NCBI RefSeq assembly: GCF_030704535.1
Contig: NC_081812.1
Location: 21,489,501-21,553,500 of the forward strand
Direction of reading: 5' to 3'
Length of the DNA stretch: 64,000 bases
Source: Vitis vinifera
Taxonomy: Eukaryota > Streptophyta > Magnoliopsida > Vitales > Vitaceae
Position numbers and translations under genes: made by a program. This document shows positions 33,201-45,979 of this stretch, piece by piece. The notes under the pieces are model-generated. The model made no database searches, had not been told where the DNA came from, and saw nothing but the letters and a program-made list of their open reading frames with translations. Each line of letters opens with the position of its first letter. Position 1 is the stretch's first letter.

Positions 33201-35827
33201 CCACTTATCAGAGACTGATGACAAAGATCTTCAAACCTCTGATAGGCCACACAGTAGAGGTATATATTGATGATATCGTGGTTAAAAGCAAAACCCGAGA
33301 GGAGCATGTTCTTCATTTACAAGAAGTTTTTCACCTCTTGAGGGAGTATGACATGAAGCTGAATCCTTCCAAATGCGCCTTTGGCGTAAGTGCTGGCAAA
33401 TTTCTGGGTTTTATGGTCAGCCAAAGAGGGATAGAGGTGAGCCCAGACCAAATCAAGGCAGTCATGGAAACACATCCCCCCAGGAACAAGAAGGAGTTGC
33501 AACGCCTCACGGGCAAGCTCGTTGCATTAGGGCGTTTCATAGCCCGCTTCATTGATGAGTTGCGGCCCTTCTTCTTAGCAATACGAAAGGCTGGAACACA
33601 CGGATGGACGGATAGTTGTCAAAACGCTTTTGAAAAAATTAAACACTGTCTCATGCACCCACCCATCCTAAGCAGTCCCATCCCAAAAGAGAAATTATAC
33701 ATGTATCTGGCTGTATCAGAATGGGCAATCAGCGCCGTTCTATTCCTCTGCCCCTCACCCAAGGAGCAGAAACCTATCTACTACGTCAGCAGGGCATTGG
33801 CAGACGTAGAAACCAGATATTCAAAAATGGAGCTAACAGCCTTAGCCCTTCGAAGCGCTGCCCAGAAGCTCCGCCCTTATTTCCAAGCTCATATAGTGAT
33901 CGTACTAATTGACCAACCCCTTCGCAACATTCTGCACAAGCCAGATTTAACCGGGAGAATGCTACAATGGGCCATTGAATTAAGCGAGTTTGGAATCGAA
34001 TTCCAACCCAGATTGTCCATGAAAGGCCAAGTAATGGCTGACTTCGTGCTAGAATATTCCCGAAGGCCTAACCAACACCACGAATCAAGTAAACAAGAAT
34101 GGTGGACTCTGCGAGTTGACGGAGCCTCACGCTCATCAGGCTCTGGAGTTGGGCTCCTACTACAGTCCCCAACTGGGGAACATTTGGAGCAAGCCATCCG
34201 ACTGGGATTCTCTGCCTCTAACAATGAAGCAGAATATGAGGCCATCTTGTCCGGATTGGACCTCGCTCTTGCTCTATCTTTCTCCAAACTCCGGATCTAC
34301 AGCGACTCACAACTCGTGGTAAGACATGTCCAGAAGGAATATGAGGCTAAGGACGCACGCATGGCACGATACTTAGCTAAAGTAAGAAACACCTTGTAGC
34401 AATTCACCGAATGGACAATCGAAAAAATCAGGCGAGCTGAAAATGGGCGCGCTGACGCCTTGGCCGGTATAGCTGCCTCATTCCCCATCAAAGAAGCTAT
34501 TCTATTGCCAATACATGTGCAAACCAACCATTCTGTCGCAGAAACCTCTACTTGCAACACCATTGAGGCAACCCAAGCAAACGACCAAGAGTGGACGGAC
34601 AATATTGCAGAATATCTCCGGACAGGCACTCTACCAGGAGATCCCAAACAGGCACACAAAATCATGGTGCAAGCTGCACGTTTCACCTTAATTGGGGAGC
34701 ACTTGTACAAACGATCCTTCACAGGACCGTACCTTCGGTGCCTAGGGCATTCAGAGGCCCAGTATGTGTTAGCTGAGTTGCATGAGAGAATATGCGGGAA
34801 TCATTCGGGAGGACGATCTCTGGCACATAGAGCTCATTCGCAAGGATACTATTGGCCAACAATGAAGAAAGACGCGACAGCATATGTCAAAAGATGTGAT
34901 AAATGCCAAAGGTATGCTCCCATTCCACATATGCCATCAGCAACGTTGAAGTCAGTCTCAGACCCATGGCCTTTTGCGCAGTGGGGCATGGATATAGTGG
35001 GACCCCTCCCAGCAGCGCCTGCCCAGAAAAAGTTCCTCCTTGTCGCCACTGATTACTTTAGTAAATGGGTGGAAGCTGAAGCATATGCTAGCATCAAAGA
35101 CAAAGATGTCACCAAGTTCGTATGGAAAAACATTGTTTGTCGTTTTGGAATCCCCCAAACCATCATAGCTGACAATGGTCCACAATTTGACAGCATTGCA
35201 TTCAGGAATTTCTGTTCGGAGCTGAACATTCGGAATTCATACTCCACACCGCGATATCCTCAAAGTAATGGGCAAGCAGAAGCCACAAACAAGACCCTAA
35301 TCACTGCCTTAAAGAAAAGGCTTGGACAAGCCAAAGGGAAGTGGGTGGAGGAGCTACCCGGCGTCCTATGGGCCTATCGAACCACACCCGGACGACCAAC
35401 AGGAAACACTCATTTCGCCCTCGTATATGGAATGGATGCAGTCATTCCTACTGAAATAGGTCTTCCTACTATCCGGACTGACGCAGCAAAGCAGAGTGAT
35501 GCAAACACGGAATTAGGAAGAAATTTGGATTGGGTAGATGAAGTGAGGGAGAGCGCAGCCATCCGGATGGCAGACTATCAACAAAGAGCATTCGCCCATT
35601 ACAATCGCAAAGTAAAGCCCAGAAGCTTAAAAAATGGTACGCTAGTCCTTAGAAAAGTTTTTGAAAACACTGCTGAAGTAGGCGTAGGGAAGTTCCAAGC
35701 TAACTGGGAAGGATCCTATATAGTGTCTAAAGCAAGTGAAAGTGGAGCCTATCATTTACAAAAATTAGACGGAACTCCGTTACTTAGACCATGGAATGTG
35801 TCCAATTTAAAACAGTACTATCAATGA
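30273..35827 (+). mobile_element. gag-pol region of the Gypsy element
   Basis: Gag lies at about 30273-31990. It has a coiled-coil-like N-terminus, a capsid-like core around 30950-31450 and a CAFHKEHGH...C knuckle near 31710-31760. Aspartic protease follows at about 32090-32380 (LVDPGSSADL). Reverse transcriptase with FLDVFSGYHQI and YIDDIVVKSK is at about 32740-33500. RNase H covers about 33700-34400, with a second, plant-type RNase H part (VDGASRSSGSG). Integrase with an HHCC finger and the DDE core (MDIVGPLP, ADNGPQF) is at about 34700-35830. Open blocks are interrupted a few times; I treat the region as a fossil. Confidence 0.9.
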
Positions 35828-35957
35828 AAAAGCAAGACAAGTACAAATGAAAAAAAGAAGTGTTTTATTGATATATGTAAATGTATGTACAAGGAGGTCT
35901 CCGGACCACAAAAAATACAGAAAAAAGATTACAGAAAAATTGCAAAAAGAAAAGCTA

Positions 35958-38344
35958 TCAGGGAGCAGGCTTGTCAAGAAGTTTCTTCTCTTCACCCGGA
36001 GGAATTGAAGAGACATCTCGCTTTATGCCATTCTTCTTCATACAACAGCGATAGCCGAAGATGAACGTATCATCCACTTGTTTTTGATACTCCGCTTCAA
36101 GCTCCTCCCTCTCTGCAGCAAACTCCCGCTCTAGCTCTTCTTTTTGCGCTATTAAGCGCAGTTGCAAATCTTCTTTCTGCTTCTTTTCAATTGAAGCCTC
36201 AGTCCGGAGTTGCCTCACCTCCCCCCTCAGCCGGGCCATCTCATCCTCCGCCTCAAACAGGTGGGCGATTGTTGATTCCTCCCGGCCCTTAGCCTCAGCC
36301 AAATCCGCCCGAAGGGCTTCATTGTCCTCTCGAACGGTGGATAAGCTGGCTTCGGCCTCCGCCAGTCTCAGGCGCAACCGATCTTCACTATTTTTGTGCC
36401 GAGATGCGAAGGCCTTCATATAATCAGTGGTTCGCAGCAAGTCAGTGAATAAATCATGTTGTTGAGCCATGCCGCGAAGACCACTTACCAGCTACATTCA
36501 AGCACACAAGCGAGAAAAGCAAAGTTATAAATCACACCACAAAGTTATCAGAATAACAAAGAATCTAGAAGCACAAAAACAGTATACCGTTTCCACCATC
36601 TCGAACATCTTGGCTGAAGGTATGATAGTAGTCAAGCCGGGGGGAATATGTTTCAGCTTATCTTCCAACTCCGCGTAGCTAAAAGGGCTAGCAGAGGTAC
36701 AAGCCGCGTCATTAACAAGATCCCCACCTGATGAGGTGACAGAAGGCGACTCTTGTTCCGAATTCGGGGCCTCAACATTTACGGCCGGATGGGTCTCCCC
36801 GGGTGCAACGTCATCCGGGACCATCACCGGGACGGCTGGAGTCTCAGTTACCATCTCTACTTCACCCTCCTCCGGATGGGCGTGGTGGGCGGATGAGCAA
36901 CTAACTTCAATCTCTTGCTGACGATCTTGAAGCCGCCCGATGAGTCCGGACCTCAGATTGCGCGCCGAACGCGGCCTCTTTGAAGGTGGCCCCTTCACCA
37001 GAATAAGAGTCAGACGGTCCGGATCGTCAGAGGGCTGACTCTGGCTTTTTGCCCATGCTTCCTCCATCGGGGTCGCACAAACGGCTTCAGCTGCATCAAC
37101 ATCCGGATTAGGGGAGCCCGGATGGTTTATGGACGCAGCTTCCTCAGCCAAATTAGCCAGATGGGCAACCGCTGCCAATGAGGTACTCGAGTGGTTCAGC
37201 CCCGCGACATGTCCGGGTCCGCTTGAGATAGAATGAGGAGCAGGGTTCACTGGCTCCTCTATTATTACCTCCACCTCGTGAGTAATTGGCGGAAGAACAA
37301 ATTCCTTGGGAGGAGTGGGCTCCTTCACTCCCTTCCCATTCTTCACCAGCTTCCTCTTTTTCGTTGGAGCTTTCTTTGGAGGAGAGGTTGCGTCGTGTTT
37401 CTGTCCGGGAGCCTTCCGAAGGGTTCCTTCGTTTTTTCTCCTCTCCCGATCATCCAGGAGTGCTCGGCGTTTTTCAACGTCAGCCTCTTTAAACTCCTGG
37501 TAGATCGGGAGATCCTTCACAGTATAATGCTCCCCAAGCACTACCTCCTTTGGCAGCTTCCTGGGGAGAATATTGACAACATAATCCTGGGACTCCCGGA
37601 CGACCGCCATTAGATTCCGCGCAGAAAGCAGCGTCTTGTAGTGCCTCTCCTTGGCGTCTATCTCAAATAATTTATTGAGACAGGCAAAAGACGCCTTTTC
37701 CACCCAGTCCACGATGTGGCCCCTCATTTCCGGACCTGTGTTATCAGCAACCAAAGATAAGAATACCATCCGAACAAATCAACAAAAAGACAACAAAGTA
37801 AAAGCCGGACAAAGTCGCAAAGCAAACTTACCCGGAATCACTAAGGAGTAGTTTGGAGAGAAGGGCCTCGCAGGATGCTTCGACCCCGCCCCGGCAGCTC
37901 CGTCACCAATTGAAGGGAGGGCAGGTGAGCGGACATGCTGAAGATGTCATTTTTCACCTTTTTCAGAGAGTAGACAAAAAACACCTCCAGCAGCGTGAGG
38001 TCGAGGTTGTATAGCATGTTTATGATGCTGCATCCCATCAGCACCCGGACGATGTTGGGGTGAATGAAGGCGGGTGGAATCTGGGTGAAATGGAGGAATT
38101 CCTTGAACAACGCCGGCAGAGGGAACCGGAGCCCCACGTTGAATTGTTCCTTTGAGAAGATGATGGTATCTTTTTCAGCCTTCTCAGTCGGCGCAAGCAC
38201 CTCCTCATCATTCAGAAATTCCACCATTACGCCATTTGGGATGCAGAATCGATCCCGGAATTCCTTTACACTCAGTTTGTCTGTGGGTTTCTCGTGAGCA
38301 TCGCCGGCCCGGACAGATGAGGTAGATTTGTTCTTTGCAGACAT
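35958..38344 (-). mobile_element. antisense ORF region of the Gypsy element
   Basis: Three long open blocks run on the strand opposite to gag-pol, between integrase and the 3' LTR. The first resembles the putative plant transposon protein domain (LSVKEFRDRFCIPNG). The middle is Pro/Ser-rich. The last is a long coiled coil (LRLRLAEAEASLS ... LRGEVRQLRTEAS). The gaps between blocks are short and may be introns. Antisense ORFs at this place are known from Tat-lineage elements; their function is not established. Confidence 0.8.
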
Positions 38345-38810
38345 TTTTTAGCCCAAGGCTGAACCGAAACCTACATGCAAGAAATGCAATAGTCAAACAC
38401 AGCAATCCAAAAACTCGCAAACCCTAAACAGATAACAACACTCAGAAAACCCCGCACCACTAATGTACCCATTCCAAAATCCTTGACTCTACCCCAACAA
38501 GAAACCCCCAACCCACAAAAAACACAGGGGGGCAACGGAAACCCTTAAAACACCCAGTCACAAACGACACTCGCTCAAAACAAACCAACAACACCAAAGC
38601 GTAGAAAATGAAAGAGCAAGACACAAGGAATACGTACCAAGTGTGAACGAAAGGCAAGGGTTGCAAATCGCAAGGCAAACACCGTCAAAACGCAACAAAT
38701 CACCGTCAGGAAATTCTAAGGTTTCACTCAGAAGAAGCGAAGGTACGCACAAGGTTGAAGAAGAAAGCAATCTCAGAAAAAACGCAGTAGAAAAAAAGCA
38801 ACAGTGGGCA

Positions 38811-38830
38811 CAGTATTTTATTTATAGGGG
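38811..38830 (-). promoter_or_regulatory. antisense TATA box of the Gypsy element
   Basis: On the minus strand the sequence reads CCCCTATAAATAAAATACTG, a good plant TATA box, about 470 bases upstream of the first block of the antisense ORF. A matching box exists in the short LTR element at 48430-48442. Confidence 0.55.
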
Positions 38831-39040
38831 GACAACCCCTCGGAAAGCCAAACGCCCAACAACGCCATCATTGAAACGACATGCTGCCTGGGAATGCCCA
38901 GAGTCGGCGGCTCATCATAAATGCCTTTTTGGCTCTCGCGCCCCCACTCGCCACGTGGCCCAACCAGACAAAAAGTCGATTTCGGTTTCAAAAACCAATT
39001 ATTTTTTAACCCGCCCATTTTTGCTCAGGCAAAATAGGCA

Positions 39041-39058
39041 AGTTAAAAAGGGGGGCAT
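39041..39058 (+). other. polypurine tract of the Gypsy element
   Basis: AGTTAAAAAGGGGGGCAT lies immediately before the 3' LTR and serves as plus-strand primer site in LTR elements. Confidence 0.7.
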
Positions 39059-39802
39059 TGTAGGGACCCCTCCCTCCGAGAACACGTGGCACGCATCTTA
39101 CAGTGACACGTGGCACGCATTGTCATCCGAGTCACTCTCATCCGGATCTTCCTATAAAGCACACATGGCAGGCTTTTTCGGACTACCTCAAGAAAGATCA
39201 AACGACACTTATAAATATATCATCCGGACGGCTCACACAATACATCCGGATGATCAACATATGCCATCCGGATAAAGTGGTCCGGATCATTGACTGAAGT
39301 AAGCAAGTCTCACATGTTACCACAACAGCCTATCATGGCCCACGTTCCACCGCCTGCAGGGTGAGAGGACAAGATGAAGTGACAACAAGTCATTTCCTTT
39401 GATCATTCCACATGGTCACTTCCCACGATCTCTGACAGCCGCATCACCTACCACGATCTCTGTCAGCCACCCGTAGGGTGATGATGGCCCTGGTGCCATC
39501 TAATGTCATCATGACAACATAAAATATCTCCCCACCATTAATGAGAGGAACAGTACTCCTGGCACTATATATAAACCTTCACACAAAAAGGAAGGTAATC
39601 GCCTGATACCTAGTAAAAGGACAACTGATTTATATCTCCCTCTCTAACCATGGCTAACAAAACCATCGGAGGGTGCGTCCGGACACCCTGTCCGGATGCC
39701 TTTTGCAGGTATAACGACTGAATCAAGAACCTTTGTGGGTTGAGATCGCGTGTCCATCCATTTGGCAACTACGTGGAACACCAGGAGCGCGGGGTATCAA
39801 CA
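39059..39802 (+). repeat. 3' LTR of the Gypsy element
   Basis: 744 bases, same length and termini as the 5' LTR, about 97 percent identical by my count, and followed by the second copy of the GATAT target duplication. Confidence 0.95.
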
Positions 39803-41416
39803 GATATATCCCCAAAATTTCGGTGTATCGGTAGATAGTGGGAAGATATTTCGGTGGGACGATATTTAATTCGGCAATTTTTCGGCAATTTTACCGATTT
39901 TTCTCTGATTTTACTGATTTTTCGTTGTGGTCAACTCGATCAAAGCTCTAGTTAATGTTGCTGGCTCTGTCAAAGCACGGTGAAACCCTCGAAAATTCGG
40001 CAATTTTGGCTTGTTGTAGGCGTTGGGACTCGAAACCAGACCAAAACGAGCAAACTCAGCTTGTGCTCACCACTGGGTTAAATTGCATCCTCATTATATT
40101 ATATGCACTAAAATAAACATATGCTAAAACCTTCATAAAACAAAATATTTAAAAAATATTTTAATAAACAAATTAATTCTAATTCTTTTATTTTTAAATC
40201 TCATTTAATTGATCACTAAAAATATAAAAAATTATTGTGATAATTTTCTTAACAATTTTTTTTATATAATTTATATATTAATTAATATAAAAATATAAAT
40301 ATTAAAAAAATTTATTCATATATCATTATTTATTTTATATAATTTAATACAATTAAATTAAAATGAATCATAATTTTAATATTAAATATATTTTAAAATT
40401 AAATATATCATAATCAAATATCACAATGTTATTATCAAATAATAATTATATCATTTAATAATAAATATAAATTATAAAATTCATATTTTTTTTATCAATG
40501 CATACGATATTATTATCAAATATAATTAATTATATCATATGCATATATCATTTTTTCTAAAACAACTTTAAAATGTTTATTATTATTTATTATATCATTT
40601 TAAAAAATTTTCTTAATATTTTCATGAATTTTGATTAATTTTAAGCTCACCGATATTTTGTATCAAAATATCCGTTGATATATCTCTGATATATCCGATA
40701 TATCCGTAAAATCGAAGTACCAATATATCCATGATTACTGATAAGGATATTCATGCCCCATCACAAACAAAGGAGGGGAAATTTTGTAAACACACGATGG
40801 GTGGTGTTCAAGAAAACTAATGAAAAACACGAAGCATACTGATTTATAGAAGATGGGCACCCTTGAGTTTGAATATTTGGCATGATTTTCCCCTCCCAAT
40901 CAGTTTTGAAGATGGAGTATTTTGGTCTCCACTGAAAGAGTAGTCCTCTAGATCCTCGTTCGAAGATGGAGGCATTGCCGGTGGCCACACAAAAGCAGGT
41001 TTGTCCATGGGGATAACTGGTGGAGCAACCTCTCCTGCACGAACCCTCAAAGCAATTCTCATGGATGGCCTATGGTTTGGATTTGGATGGCAACAGGCCA
41101 ATGCTAACATCAACACACATTCAGCTTCCTCCTTGACGAAAACCTCATTTAATTGCAAATCCACAACATCAAGAATGCTCCCTCTCTTGTAATTTTCCCA
41201 TACCCAATCCACTATGCTGTTGTTATAGTTGTTCGGCAAACTTTGGTTTCCTGGCTTTCTTCCACATACAACTTCAAGTACTAGGATACCAAACGCATAA
41301 ACATCCGTTTGAACTGTTGCCCTGCCAACAAGAAGACTTTCTGGAGCCATGTAGCCAGGTGTTCCTGCAATGGCTTTGGTGGAATGGTGAGTTTGATCAC
41401 TAGGATTGATGGTTTG

Positions 41417-42239
41417 TGTAGGATCCCTCCCGAATCTGCCACGTGGCTCCCTCTCAGTCAACCACGCGAATAGTCCCCCTACTGACACACGACGTTACTC
41501 ATCCCACCAGGGGGGATGCTGTACAGCAGACGATTCACCTTCTCCAGATATCCCTCACCAGACACTTACTGTCGGGTGGAAGATGGGCGCTGTTCAACTT
41601 CCCCGGCCAATCCGTGTCTGGACCCATGGATGCATCCACCCGGAGTATTCCTTTGGCCAAAGATTTAGTATCCTCGGACGTTTTTACCAGGAGCATACTC
41701 TCAATTCGCCGGATCCATTTCCGGACGAAGTCAAGAAAGCAACTCTGACAACGCTTTTGACCAAGTCCCTTAAATCATCACTCATCTTCAATGCAAGACA
41801 TGCTTGATGGGACATTCACAAATTTTCTCAGATCACCTGGCGTATCACACATACTGAGAATAATAATTGAGGTGACAAACGCCACTTGAACGCCCTTATG
41901 ACAGCCATCACTTTGCGTCGGAAAGGTCATGATTGCTTCGCCACCCTATGAGCCGCAATCATGACCATGGGACCCGCTAGCCTAGCAAGGACACCTTCTC
42001 TGCCTCATATATAAGCTTGAAGGTAATTCTCAAGAGGTAAGCAATAGAAAAATCGTGGAGGAACGCTCCCGCAATTGCTTTCAAACAACTTCCGAAATAC
42101 TAACTTAAGCATCGGAGGGTGTGCCCGGACAACCTGTCCGGACATCTTTTTGCAGGAAGAAGGAAGGATCTTTTCATGCGTTGATCAAAACTCCGTTTCT
42201 GGTAGCTACAATTGCTACGTTGGAATTTTGCTATCAATA
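41417..42239 (+). mobile_element. solo LTR, Gypsy type, in copy D
   Basis: 823 bases from TGTAGGATCC to CTATCAATA, flanked by a perfect 5-base duplication GTTTG (41412-41416 and 42240-42244). It is clearly the same LTR family as those of the element at 45980-49587. The internal part has been lost by LTR-LTR recombination. Confidence 0.92.
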
Positions 42240-43310
42240 GTTTGAGCCAGGCCAAAATCCCCCAACCGGGCATTGAACTCTGAATCCAGCAATACATTGC
42301 TTGCCTTTATGTCTCGGTGAAGCACCCTCTTCTCACATCCATTGTGAAGATAGTCCACTGCCTGGGCCACCCCATAAATGACAGCATGCCTCATTTCCCA
42401 ACTCAGTGTAATCTCTGTTCTATTCCTTTTGCTGCAAAATATGAGCTTGTCTAGGCTCTTATTTGGCATGAACTCGTATACCAGAATCAACTCATTTCTT
42501 TCATGGCACCACCCGACTTATTTCACGAGATTTCTGTGATGGAGGCTGCTGATTGTTGTGACTTCTGCTATAAAATCTTGCTTGCCATCGTGTGAATTCC
42601 TTGAAAATCTCTTCACAGCTACCTCCCTATTTTCCAAGACTCCTTTATAGACTGTCCCAAATCCACCTCTGCCAAGCAAGTTATCAGAGTTGAAGTTTTC
42701 TGTAGCAGCTTCGACTTCTTTCAATCTAAATTTTCTTGGAGTCGTGGATGAGCCTTCAATCTGTAGCTCTAACCCAATATCATCACCCTTGCCCACATAA
42801 GATTTCCATTTCCAGTACAAGGATAAGGCCAATCCAATAAACAAAGCTATTACTGCAGAAACTATGATCCAGATCCATTGCAAGTTACGATGATCTTCAT
42901 CTAAATCCGATGCACTGAATTCCCATGACGTTACACAGCTTAGTTAGGTATTGTCTCCAGTTGATGCTAAGAATCCTACATAAGCCCTCTGAGGGAGAGT
43001 AGGATAGGCTAAGAGAGTAAAAAATGACCGGAATGCTCTTGTTCTTTCCCACAAAAACCCTCAAAGCTTCCTCATCAGACTCAACTCTCACCTCGACATC
43101 CTTACCAACTGAAATATTCACACTAAGGGGTTTTTCTCTTTTTAAGTAGCCATTCAAGTTCAGGTCAACGTGGCTACCATCCAAATCTTCTGTAGTGATG
43201 TTTCCGGTGACAAATTCTACTGCCACTATTTGGCTTTTAGTTGAGGACACTGTATCCTCGTTTACAATCCCAAGCCATTTCCCTCTATTGTTCTTATTCC
43301 CAGTTAAGAT

Positions 43311-43608
43311 TGTTTGTTTTGATAGAAACAAAGTGTAGGAACTCTCAGGAAGCAACAGAACATTGAGAGATTTGAAGTGATATATTTTATTAAGCTTCAA
43401 AGCACTTATTTATACAGCTAGCTTAAAACAAAAAAACATAAAAATAGCAACAAACCTGCTACCTATAGATACTTCCTAAAGAATAGAAACAAACCAACAA
43501 ATTCTTCCTAAGGATAGGTAAATCTTCCACATGACTAACTTATTTGACTGCTTTCACTTCAATCTACTCAGCTCTATGTCAGCAGTTCCTAGGACATGTC
43601 ATTCAACA
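43311..43608 (-). mobile_element. solo LTR, probably Copia type, in copy D
   Basis: 298 bases with TG...CA ends (TGTTTGTTTTGATAG ... CATTCAACA on the plus strand), flanked by the perfect 5-base duplication AAGAT (43306-43310 and 43609-43613). The minus strand reads TGTTGAATG first and contains a TATAAATAAG box in the place expected for an LTR promoter, so I place it on the minus strand. The superfamily is inferred from size and style only. Confidence 0.8.
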
Positions 43609-43893
43609 AAGATGAAGGCTAGGTCTTGGCCGCTAAAGATGTTAAGTACAAAGGTGGAATTAAAAGAAGTCGTGCCTTCATTGTTGCTCCACACCTTGAA
43701 TGGCTTCTTGTACGAAGCCCAGCCGGATTCATTTGCGAAGAGACCACTGGATCTAACATCAGGTGTAACTTGGATGACATTGAAAAGTATAGATGAATTC
43801 CTTAAGAAGAGATCACCCTCATTTTCTTTCTTGAAAGTAGGATAACTGAAATTGAAGCACCCAACTTGGGTAACAGCACCCACCAAGAGAGCT

Positions 43894-45761
43894 GACCGAA
43901 CTTCTCTATTGTACCAAAATACTTAGCCTTTTTACATAGTAACTCTAGTTAAGAAAAACTAGAGAAAGAGTCAGTACGACTTTTGTAATATTTTGGATAT
44001 CGTCCTCAAAGACTGGCTTCTGAAAATTTTCAATACTAGAATAAATGAATTGTTTTTGTTTAAATCCTAAAGTGAAAAACAATATGTGAATAATGCGAAA
44101 CTAAGTAAAAGAAATTAAATTAATAAAAAAATGAATATTGATTTTAAATTCAATTTATTCAAGTTTGAGGTTTTCCACAATCCAACCTAGGGTATAAAAA
44201 TTAGAGAAAACAAGGGTCTTTTAAGTAACATGATCTTAGGGTTTTGGGATCCTTGGCCGTTCGCGATCAAGTTGAGTTCTATAACTCAAAATTGCATTCG
44301 AAACCTAATTTTTCATTTTTAAATCAGATTCCTAAAACCATCAAATGAATGAGATTGATTACCAATTTAAGATTTGACTTTTTAACCCTTCCTACTCCTT
44401 ATAGTTTTGTTTATGGGCAAATAACGATAGGAAAAACGAGGATAACTAATGATCAAGAATTACCAAGAATCACTAGTATCAGGTAATAACCTACCATATT
44501 ATTCTCTAAACGAACTCACAAGGATAGGATAAAAAAATGATAAATTGTCACCCAACCAATAATTAATCTCATTGTTATAATAATTTACCCATTGTCCCTA
44601 TAGGTTTCCTAGCCCTTAGGTTTTCATGCTTCAAGTCCTAAGTTGGCTCTTAGCCTCTCATGGGGGTGATGTCACATTCACAATCCATAATAGGGTAAAA
44701 ATCCATAATTTAAATCAAAAGAAACTAAAAACAATATATTTAATAAAGAAGAAAAAGAAAACAAACCAAAATTCTCGTCTTCTTCCATCTTCAATGTCCA
44801 ACTCTCCGGAAAAAGATAAAAGATCCCTAAAACCTAGAATTGAGAGAGTTTATATAATATCATCAATTACCTAACATGTGACACACTCTCATTGGCCACT
44901 TATTACAAAATAATTTCCTAAAAATGATTAAAAAAATAATAAAATGGTGAATTCTAGTCATGTGGGGTCCACTTATGGTGGATGGAGTGCCCTAGATGCA
45001 ATTCCCGAGGTAGAGGAGGCAAAACATCAAAGTGGCAGTGGGTGAATTCGAAATTGGTGTCATTTCGAAGTGGATTTCGAATTCATAAGTTGAATAGATG
45101 CAATTCCCGAGGTAAAGGAGGTGGAACATCAAAGTGGTAGTGGGTGAATTCGAAATTGGTGTCATTTCGAAGTAGATTTCGAAATGACCCTCCAACTTGG
45201 TGCAGTTGTCTTCAAATGGTCATAACTTTTTCATTGCAGCTCCAATTGGTACACCGTTTAAAGCGTTGGACTCCTAACTTCCCGAGCTTCAAAACGATAT
45301 ATAGTATATATATATATATATATATAATGGACTGCAGAAACTGCTCTAAATTTATCCTCAAAGTTAGAGTATATAATACCATAAGATTTTTGAGTTCTAA
45401 ATTTCCATGCAGTTGAATCTTGCTTCATGCCTCATTTTCCATGTTTTCTTGCCTTCTTTCTTACTCCATAATGGTCATTTCTCATCTTCCAAATGCATGA
45501 TATCCTTGTCTTGCCTTTCCTTATGGTCCATGAGTCTTGACTCACTTATTTCCTCTTTTAGCCATTTCTTGATATTTCAAAATCTAAAATGATTCAACTT
45601 GCACAATTTTCTTCCCTTGAACCTGATATAAGTCTCCAAAGTACAAATTAAACTCATGGCTAGGGCCTTAGCATTGATTTAGGTCAAGTTGGGTGATTTG
45701 AATATCCTTTAGTGTACAAATCATATCGAATATGTGTCATTAGATATTTTGGCTCCAATCA
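43894..45761 (+). repeat. dispersed unclassified repeat, copy 2, in signal peptide of copy D
   Basis: 1868 bases inserted between two halves of the copy D signal peptide, with AGAGCT at both junctions (43888-43893 and 45762-45767) as probable target duplication. It shares about 1.2 kb with 11190-12400. It contains a (TA)n tract (45305-45326) and a 102-base internal tandem duplication starting at 44993 and 45095. No terminal inverted repeat or coding frame was found. Confidence 0.75.
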
Positions 45762-45979
45762 AGAGCTGCTAGCAGTAGAGAGTTAACTGCTGCAGAAAAA
45801 CACATGGAATATTTGTTGTGTAACATTCTATTTCAGCCTGCCAAAGATGCAAATACAATGGACTGATCTAGTACAGAAAATGGCCTTTATGGTATCAATA
45901 TGCTTGGGAAAGGTTATGTTCAAACATTTGCAGCTACCCTATTTGAAGGACTTAACACAAAAATCATGTTCATCACTTG

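Larger units (their letters stand above)
29479..39802 (+). mobile_element. Ty3/Gypsy LTR retrotransposon, Tat-like, with antisense ORF
   Basis: A 10.3 kb element with two 744-base LTRs, a perfect 5-base target duplication (GATAT at 29474-29478 and 39803-39807), a primer-binding-type site just after the 5' LTR, and a purine tract before the 3' LTR. Inside, in order: gag, protease, reverse transcriptase, RNase H and integrase on the plus strand, then an antisense ORF region. That order and the antisense ORF are known for the Tat group of plant Gypsy elements. By eye the LTRs differ at about 20 of 744 positions, mostly transitions, which suggests an age of roughly one million years. Structurally nearly whole; gag-pol carries a handful of breaks, so it is a fossil. 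Confidence 0.93.
29456..40735. mobile_element. AT-rich CATGGAT...ATCCATG repeat, split by the Gypsy element
   Basis: Text at 29456-29478 (CATGGATGAAAATTTCGGGATAT) continues after the Gypsy element at 39803 (GATATATCCCCAAAATTTCGG) and ends near 40732 with ATATATCCATG. Its ends are short imperfect inverted repeats and the inside is rich in TCGG, CCGATATATC-type and long A/T stretches. Without the Gypsy insert it is about 950 bases. It has no coding capacity. It may be a non-autonomous DNA element; target-site duplication is uncertain. Confidence 0.4.
40844..45826 (-). pseudogene. L-type lectin receptor kinase pseudogene (copy D)
   Basis: Pieces of a fifth paralogue, closest to copies B and C. 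The start ATG and signal peptide half lie at 45826-45768. Lectin is at 43893-43609 and 43310-42900, membrane helix and kinase N-lobe at 42883-42518, kinase middle with HRDIKAS and DFGLA at 42490-42245, and kinase end at 41416-40889. Three insertions cut it: a 1.87 kb repeat in the signal peptide, a 298-base solo LTR in the lectin and an 823-base solo LTR after DFG. In addition there is a stop in the kinase where others read NLVKLLGW, a frame change before the membrane helix, and loss of the normal stop codon (GR then continues 15 residues to a stop at 40844). The lectin metal site is also altered (EFVT for EFDT). Not functional. Confidence 0.93.

Noticed and set aside
40140-40640. Possible matrix-attachment or origin-like AT-rich region
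   Set aside because: The block is simply the AT-rich interior of a repeat; nothing in it supports a specific function.
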